Shown: one piece after another, positions 6,101 to 7,574 of the stretch
Layout: each line of letters begins with the position of its first letter
How positions within the stretch are numbered: position 1 is the stretch's first letter
Origin: Bacillota bacterium
GTDB taxonomy: Bacteria > Bacillota > Clostridia > Christensenellales > Borkfalkiaceae
DNA length: 7,574 nt
Direction: 5' to 3'
Assembly (NCBI GenBank): GCA_003343805.1
Contig: QAKM01000021.1
Coordinates: 1-7,574 of the forward strand
Program-made: the position numbers and the translations under genes
The notes under the pieces: generated by a model
Seen by the model: the letters and a program-made list of their open reading frames with translations, nothing else
Told to the model about the DNA's origin: nothing
Databases searched by the model: none

Positions 6101-7574
6101 CCAATCTGTCAGTGAAACGCAAACAGTTACGGTAGAGCCCAAACCCATCGAAGAAGACATGATCGCAGGTATTGCCGAAAGCTACACCTATGTGGGGCAT
6201 CAAATAATACCCGAAACGGTGGCAGTGGTAGATGACTCTGTTATTCTGACAAAGGGTAAGGACTACACCATTGACTATGGTGAAAACACTGAGATAGGCG
6301 AGGGCACCGGCTCCGTGACCATTAGCGGCATGGGCAACTACATGGGAAGTGTGACAAAGAACTTTACAATCAGCCCCGTGGACGCCAGCGACCTGACCGC
6401 CAGCCTGAACCGCACCTTCGGCTACTATGGCGACAGCAACACCAACAACGCCACCGTGACTGTGACCCATGGGAGGCATACGGTGGACAGCAGTGAGATC
6501 GAGTTGACGGTTATACGCCAGGATAGCACGATCGAATCCGGCGACGTTGTCCAAGAGGGCTTGAAGCTGACCTTTAATAAGGCGGGTATCTACACGATCC
6601 ATGTTGAGGTCTCCGGCACTCATAAGGGCGCGTTTGATTTGACCTACACGCTGCTGCCCCAGGACGTGGCCAGCGATGACTTCCAAGTCACAACGAACCC
6701 TGTGGGTCGCGTCTGGACGTATGACGGAGAGAACCACGCTTTTGGTGTGACTGTCACCAGTGGTGGGACTTCCCTGCAAAAAGACGTCGACTTTACCTTG
6801 CGCTATACCTATCTGCCCTATGTAGGGAGCCAGGAAGAGAAAGAGTATGATCCGGAGAGCACGGAGTTCACAGAGGCCGGTATCTATACGGTGATCGTGA
6901 AAGGAACCGGAAATTACACCGGCCATGCCGAATTGGTTGCCCTGATCCAGCCCAGAGATTTGAGCGATGCGGATATTGCCGCCGCCTTTGCCCAGACCGG
7001 GTTGGTCTATAATGGGGAAGCCCAAGAGCCAGAAGTCGCGCTGACTTACAACGGGACAGCGATCACCCAGTTGAAAGATACCGAGTACTATGGAAACACC
7101 AACGCTGGGGAAGCCCAGGCTCTCAGCGCCGCTAGTGAGGATTGCAATAACTTCACCGGCGCCCGGGTGGACGCTTTCACCATCGAAAAGAAGTCTCTAA
7201 ACGACTCAACGATCACTGCGAAAGCTGACCCCGAGAAGTATTACTATACCGGGTACCCGGTCACGCCTGCTGTGACTGTAACGGACAGCGGCCGCAATGT
7301 GGGCCTGTCTATCGGTGCAGATTACACGGTGAGCTCGGATGCGGTAGGCCCTGGCAAGGTCACTGCAACGGTCACTGGTACCGGAAACTACAAAGACACG
7401 GTAACGGTGGAGTTCACCATTCTGCCGACGGGTGCGGAACCGGTGGAGACTTTGAACCTTACAGTCACCCCGTCCGAATGGACTTGGGATAACGGGCAAA
7501 CGAAGGCGGCCATTTCGGTGACCTTTAATGGGACGGAACTGAATGATACTGACTATCAGTTGACCGTGAGCAAA
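123..7574 (+). CDS. Giant multi-domain Ig-like (MBG/YDG/Big_2) surface or secreted protein, internal fragment
   Basis: I translated this frame by hand; it has no stop for 2,484 codons and is still open at the window end. The product is a chain of about 26 beta-rich modules of 80-110 residues. Most begin with a strand such as 'LTV' or 'ITVT', carry an early 'YDG', 'YTG' or 'YNG' box, a late 'AGTY', 'VGSYTV' or 'GNY' box, and end in a linker such as 'INPA', 'ISPRP' or 'VAKA'. Family knowledge links these to MBG, YDG and Big_2 modules of bacterial surface proteins, where they act as stalks or adhesive repeats outside the cell. Only four cysteines occur (codons at 2181, 4758, 5475, 7143), which fits an exported Gram-positive protein. 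No signal peptide, LPXTG-type anchor, S-layer homology or catalytic domain lies in the window, so localisation is inferred. The frame is closed upstream by a stop at 102-104. ATG 147 has no visible ribosome site and falls mid-module, so I treat the 5' end as a frameshift junction, not a start. Function beyond surface stalk or adhesin is unknown. Confidence 0.9.
261..551 (+). other. MBG-like Ig-fold module 1
   Basis: This covers residues 47-143. It carries 'SGLIYDGTAKN' near the start and 'LTDAGTYNVQVVFTY' late, and closes with 'NLEVHID'. The 'YDGTAK' and 'DAGTY' boxes, about 60 residues apart, are typical of MBG-type modules. The stretch just before it (123-260) is acidic and lacks the usual boxes; it may be the rest of the module cut by the frameshift. 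Confidence 0.6.
552..1112 (+). other. Two tandem modules ending in an 'NYxW ... W-I' motif
   Basis: These are residues 144-226 and 227-330. The first holds 'NAGKYTAKATLTNENYRW' and closes in 'ITIPWEILKR'; the second holds 'NRGKYLVTVTLNARGNYVW' and closes in 'LEWTINPA'. The shared order G-K-Y, V/A-T-L, N-Y-x-W, then W-x-I shows they are related to each other and differ from the YDG modules downstream. Similar endings recur in repeat-rich Firmicutes surface proteins (from memory, not searched). The second module begins with the 117-bp repeat. Confidence 0.55.
801..917 (+). repeat. 117-bp perfect direct repeat, right copy
   Basis: This copy is in the long reading frame (residues 227-265 counted from codon 123). 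It follows 'IPWEILKR' at the end of the preceding module. After 917 the sequence diverges from that after the left copy, apart from a short similar stretch ('TKTVKL' against 'TKSVKF'). The offset between copies is 800 bp, which is 266 codons plus two bases, matching the two-base frame discrepancy at 121-124. Confidence 0.95.
1113..1388 (+). other. MBG-like module
   Basis: Residues 331-422. It opens 'ATLTLPTIEAEDADYTGKPY', has the late box 'INAGTYFVRQNY' and closes with 'FTINKA'. The length, about 92 residues, and the 'YTGKPYD' box fit the MBG type. Confidence 0.65.
1389..1712 (+). other. MBG-like module, long form
   Basis: Residues 423-530. It contains 'KTYTAEGTALQPVTV' early, an insert-like 'KYSTEPNTNWDTVEEVKD' that resembles the inserts of the modules at 2334 and 3519, then 'FTDVGYYQITAKW' and the closing 'YTLTITQAND'. 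It is slightly longer (about 108 residues) than its neighbours. Confidence 0.6.
1713..2021 (+). other. Big_2-like Ig module A
   Basis: Residues 531-633. The hallmark is 'SEVVSVNGSSGEVTIKQAGE' followed by 'ATITVTA', matching the Big_2 pattern of V-x-x-V, a short turn, S-G-x-V-T and A-G-x-A-x-I-x-V. It lacks a YDG/YTG box, which separates it from the MBG modules on both sides. Big_2 modules are common in intimin/invasin-like and Gram-positive surface proteins. Confidence 0.75.
2022..2333 (+). other. MBG-like module
   Basis: Residues 634-737. It has 'LTVAYTGKAIEGYDKATPT', the middle stretch 'ITYTFYTDSGCSDEN' with one of the four cysteines, then 'AVGTYYMKATYSGDENYLPA' and the closing 'VTVTVAKA'. 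The 'F/YYTDxxC' middle followed by a 'GTYYMKATY' strand is a familiar arrangement in MBG-type arrays. Confidence 0.65.
2334..2627 (+). other. MBG-like module with 'YWYMVTADNY' strand (duplicated pair, copy 1, first half)
   Basis: Residues 738-835. Boxes are 'GTYDGETHPAITI', an insert ending 'DVWKATLSVKDVADS', then 'YYWYMVTADNYNPAIGEV' and the closing 'KIAPA'. It aligns by eye over its whole length with the module at 3519-3812 ('EYWYKVTAQNYAPMVGEE'). Both are followed by a YDG module, so the duplicated unit appears to be two modules. Confidence 0.65.
2628..2930 (+). other. YDG module (duplicated pair, copy 1, second half)
   Basis: Residues 836-936. It reads 'PLTVAGEPTHYTKEYDGDKT' at the start, then 'ATGTYDNENAGKGKDVTLTL', then 'WDNYSY', closing 'GTITPKE'. 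The K-x-Y-D-G-x-T start and the 'A/NAG-GK-VT' middle are hallmarks of the YDG family. It contains an ACCCTG hexamer run at 2805-2822. Confidence 0.75.
2805..2822 (+). repeat. Short tandem ACCCTG run (three units)
   Basis: ACCCTG is repeated three times in a row and encodes alternating Thr-Leu in a beta strand. A related two-unit run lies at 3039-3050 in the next module. The unit is six bases, so slippage would add or remove two residues without breaking the frame. Confidence 0.8.
2931..3218 (+). other. YDG module
   Basis: Residues 937-1032. It starts 'ITVTGISAVDRVYDGTTDVE', continues 'LTLTLTSNATGSIESADVGN' and then 'GTDANNYKVSAV', closing in 'VNITQRP'. This is the clearest YDG match in the window: the 'RVYDGTTDV' start, the 'DVGNDKAVTV' middle and the 'NNYKV' strand all fall where expected. 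Confidence 0.8.
3219..3518 (+). other. MBG-like module
   Basis: Residues 1033-1132. It has 'KAYTGQPVNVTV' early, 'DVVYTYSPEGHTAVGSYTVT' in the second half, then 'NPTGNYDNYQLNF' and the closing 'KITPAE'. The opening 'PVNLEF' follows the 'Q/PRP' linker also seen at 4413 and 4710. Confidence 0.65.
3519..3812 (+). other. MBG-like module (duplicated pair, copy 2, first half)
   Basis: Residues 1133-1230, the same length (98 residues) as its partner at 2334-2627. Shared landmarks in the same order are 'STYTGKAHDVTASW', an acidic insert, 'SFTNVADSGEYWYKVTAQNY' and the closing 'TITINPA'. The DNA of the two copies is clearly diverged, so the duplication is not recent. Confidence 0.65.
3813..4124 (+). 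other. YDG module (duplicated pair, copy 2, second half)
   Basis: Residues 1231-1334. It has 'TKTYDGTVDATNQVTGY', then 'VSASYDDANAGTGKTITITY' and 'LGNYKYGSATLSG', closing 'VGIAPAE'. It matches the YDG module at 2628-2930 in the 'SYDDANAGTGK' region ('TYDNENAGKGK' there) and in the following 'NYKY'/'NYSY' strand. Confidence 0.75.
4125..4418 (+). other. MBG-like module
   Basis: Residues 1335-1432. It reads 'ITVTIKDQQKVYDGVTVSGI', then 'DDLDITLTVDDAKKAGTYAI', 'SNQNYEVTFTG' and 'AGTYTISPRP'. The order 'K-x-Y-G-D/V', 'AGTYxIxGxASxxNYxVTFxxGTYTI' is the classic MBG_2-type repeat layout. Confidence 0.75.
4419..4715 (+). other. MBG-like module
   Basis: Residues 1433-1531. It starts 'PIDVQIGNAEGFYGDAPVLT', has a long acidic Asn-rich middle, and ends 'GNYKVTFTKNGTYTVNPRP'. 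The 'Y/FYGD' box, the 'GNYKVTF-GTYTV' pair and the 'PRPI' linker tie it to the modules either side. Confidence 0.7.
4716..5039 (+). other. MBG-like module
   Basis: Residues 1532-1639. It starts 'PITITIEDKKSDYGCDIAQL' (one of four cysteines), has 'GDDEDELGITLSTTAKKGSD' then 'AGTYPISGEA' and 'NYAITWKG', closing 'TYTVEKAD'. The 'SDYG' box and the 'AGTYPI' followed by 'NYAITW' are the typical MBG_2-like landmarks. It ends the long unbroken MBG/YDG run. Confidence 0.75.
5040..5333 (+). other. Big_2-like Ig module B
   Basis: Residues 1640-1737. The hallmark is 'TYSSSDPSVAEVNSSTGEVT' followed by 'LAGVGDATITANV'. This is the strongest Big_2 match in the window: S-S-D-P-S-V-A-x-V, S-T-G-x-V-T and G-V-G-x-A-T-I all appear in order. 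Confidence 0.85.
5334..5603 (+). other. MBG-like module
   Basis: Residues 1738-1827. It has 'AGLTYTGEMQNLVTY', 'DQCQIDLSTGIPQALDAGTY' (one cysteine) and 'RTTLEGYREETGSITVTVAK'. The 'LTYTGExQNLV' start is a frequent variant in MBG-type arrays. Confidence 0.65.
5604..5894 (+). other. Big_2-like Ig module C, degenerate
   Basis: Residues 1828-1924. It retains 'ITYLSDDTQVAQVEDNN' and 'NSMGTAHISARFAETENF', which fit the Big_2 pattern, but the S-G-x-V-T turn is replaced by 'NLETIRL'. I therefore call it with less certainty than modules A and B. Confidence 0.6.
5895..6143 (+). other. MBG-like module, short form
   Basis: Residues 1925-2007. It has 'TAEDYKVTYDGQAHG', 'YTIKYSNNQGASYDL' and 'ITNAGSLTIYFQIQADGYQS', closing 'VTVEPKP'. 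This 'VTYDGQAHG ... KYS ... NAGxxTIYFQI' order is a familiar short Ig-like variant, about 83 residues here. Confidence 0.7.
6144..6380 (+). other. Short 'GxDYT ... GNYxG' module 1
   Basis: Residues 2008-2086. It has 'YTYVGHQIIPETVAV', 'LTKGKDYTIDYGENTEIGEG' and 'VTISGMGNYMGSVTKNFTIS'. This is a shorter subtype (about 79 residues) distinct from the YDG modules, recognisable by 'I-x-P', 'G-K-D-Y-T' and 'G-N-Y-x-G...F-x-I'. Confidence 0.7.
6381..6662 (+). other. Divergent beta-rich module
   Basis: Residues 2087-2180. It starts 'DASDLTASLNRTFGYYGD', with a 'YYGD' box, and has 'FNKAGIYTIHVEVSGTHKGA' late. It lacks the 'GxDYT' box of its neighbours and fits no subtype well. The 'KAGIYTI' strand and its position in the chain support an Ig-like fold. 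Confidence 0.5.
6663..6956 (+). other. 'GxDYT ... GNYxG' module 2, with insert
   Basis: Residues 2181-2278. It reads 'VWTYDGENHAFGVTVTSGGT', 'LQKDVDFTLRYTYLPY', a charged insert 'GSQEEKEYDPEST', then 'TEAGIYTVIVKGTGNYTGHA'. It belongs with the short subtype but carries the insert between its two halves. Confidence 0.65.
6957..7193 (+). other. 'GxDYT ... GNYxG'-type module 3, diverged
   Basis: Residues 2279-2357. It has 'GLVYNGEAQEPEVALTYNGT', then 'LKDTEYYGNTNAGEAQAL' and a 'CNNFTGARVDAFTIEKK' ending with the last cysteine in the window. The 'YNGxAQxPxV' start and 'F-TG...F-TI' end keep the subtype order, although 'GNY' has become 'NNF'. Confidence 0.6.
7194..7427 (+). other. 'GxDYT ... GNYxG' module 4
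   Basis: Residues 2358-2435. It reads 'YYYTGYPVTPAVTVTDSGRN', 'LSIGADYTVSSDAVGPGK' and 'VTGTGNYKDTVTVEFTILP'. It is the cleanest member of the short subtype with the module at 6144, and nearly the same length (78 against 79 residues). Confidence 0.75.
7428..7574 (+). other. Start of a further module, cut by the window end
   Basis: Residues 2436-2484. It includes 'LNLTVTPSEWTWDNGQTKA' and 'TFNGTELNDTDYQLTVSK'. The 'L-x-D-x-D-Y-x-L' box resembles the 'GxDYT' box upstream, with the second half missing. The gene continues past the window with no sign of ending. Confidence 0.55.

Noticed and set aside
5688..7025. Reverse-strand frame of 445 codons
   Set aside because: It is antisense to well-defined Ig-like modules, with no ribosome site or domain pattern that I recognise; a shadow of the sense gene.

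Overview
The window is almost entirely the inside of one very large plus-strand gene. From base 123 to the last base (7574) a single frame runs for 2,484 codons without a stop. Neither the true N-terminus nor the C-terminus is present: I see no signal peptide, no cell-wall sorting motif, no promoter, no terminator and no RNA gene. The protein is an acidic, Thr/Val/Tyr/Asp-rich, almost cysteine-free string of about 26 beta-sandwich modules of roughly 80-110 residues. These resemble the MBG/YDG and Big_2-type bacterial immunoglobulin-like modules of giant secreted or surface-anchored proteins. Likely roles are a cell-surface stalk, adhesin or wall-associated structural protein. No catalytic or ligand-binding head is visible, so the specific function stays unknown.

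The organism cannot be named from this fragment. Mixed GC (about 45% by hand count at the left end, about 57% in a sampled stretch near the right end), low Cys and this module mix suggest a gut-associated Gram-positive anaerobe of the Clostridia (Oscillospiraceae/Lachnospiraceae type). This is inference only.

Layout. (1) Bases 1-117 are a perfect copy of bases 801-917. This left copy is read in a different frame from the rest and stops at 124-126. A duplicated GT at 121-124 accounts for the break, and removing one GT joins it to the long frame. (2) Bases 123-1112 hold the more AT-rich modules, two of them ending in a 'NYxW ... W(E/T)I' motif. (3) Bases 1113-2021 hold two MBG-like modules and then a Big_2-like module. 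(4) Bases 2022-5039 are the core MBG/YDG array. It contains a recognisable two-module duplication (2334-2930 and 3519-4124). (5) Bases 5040-6143 hold two Big_2-like modules alternating with MBG-like modules. (6) Bases 6144-7574 switch mainly to shorter modules with a 'YxG..I.P.V...G.DYT...GNY.G...F.I' pattern and run off the window.

The item most worth a second look is the left end: a 117-bp perfect repeat, a frameshift a few bases beyond it, and the fact that losing the 800 bp between the copies would restore a single open frame. That could be an assembly artefact at a contig end, a decayed gene, or a recombination-controlled on/off arrangement.
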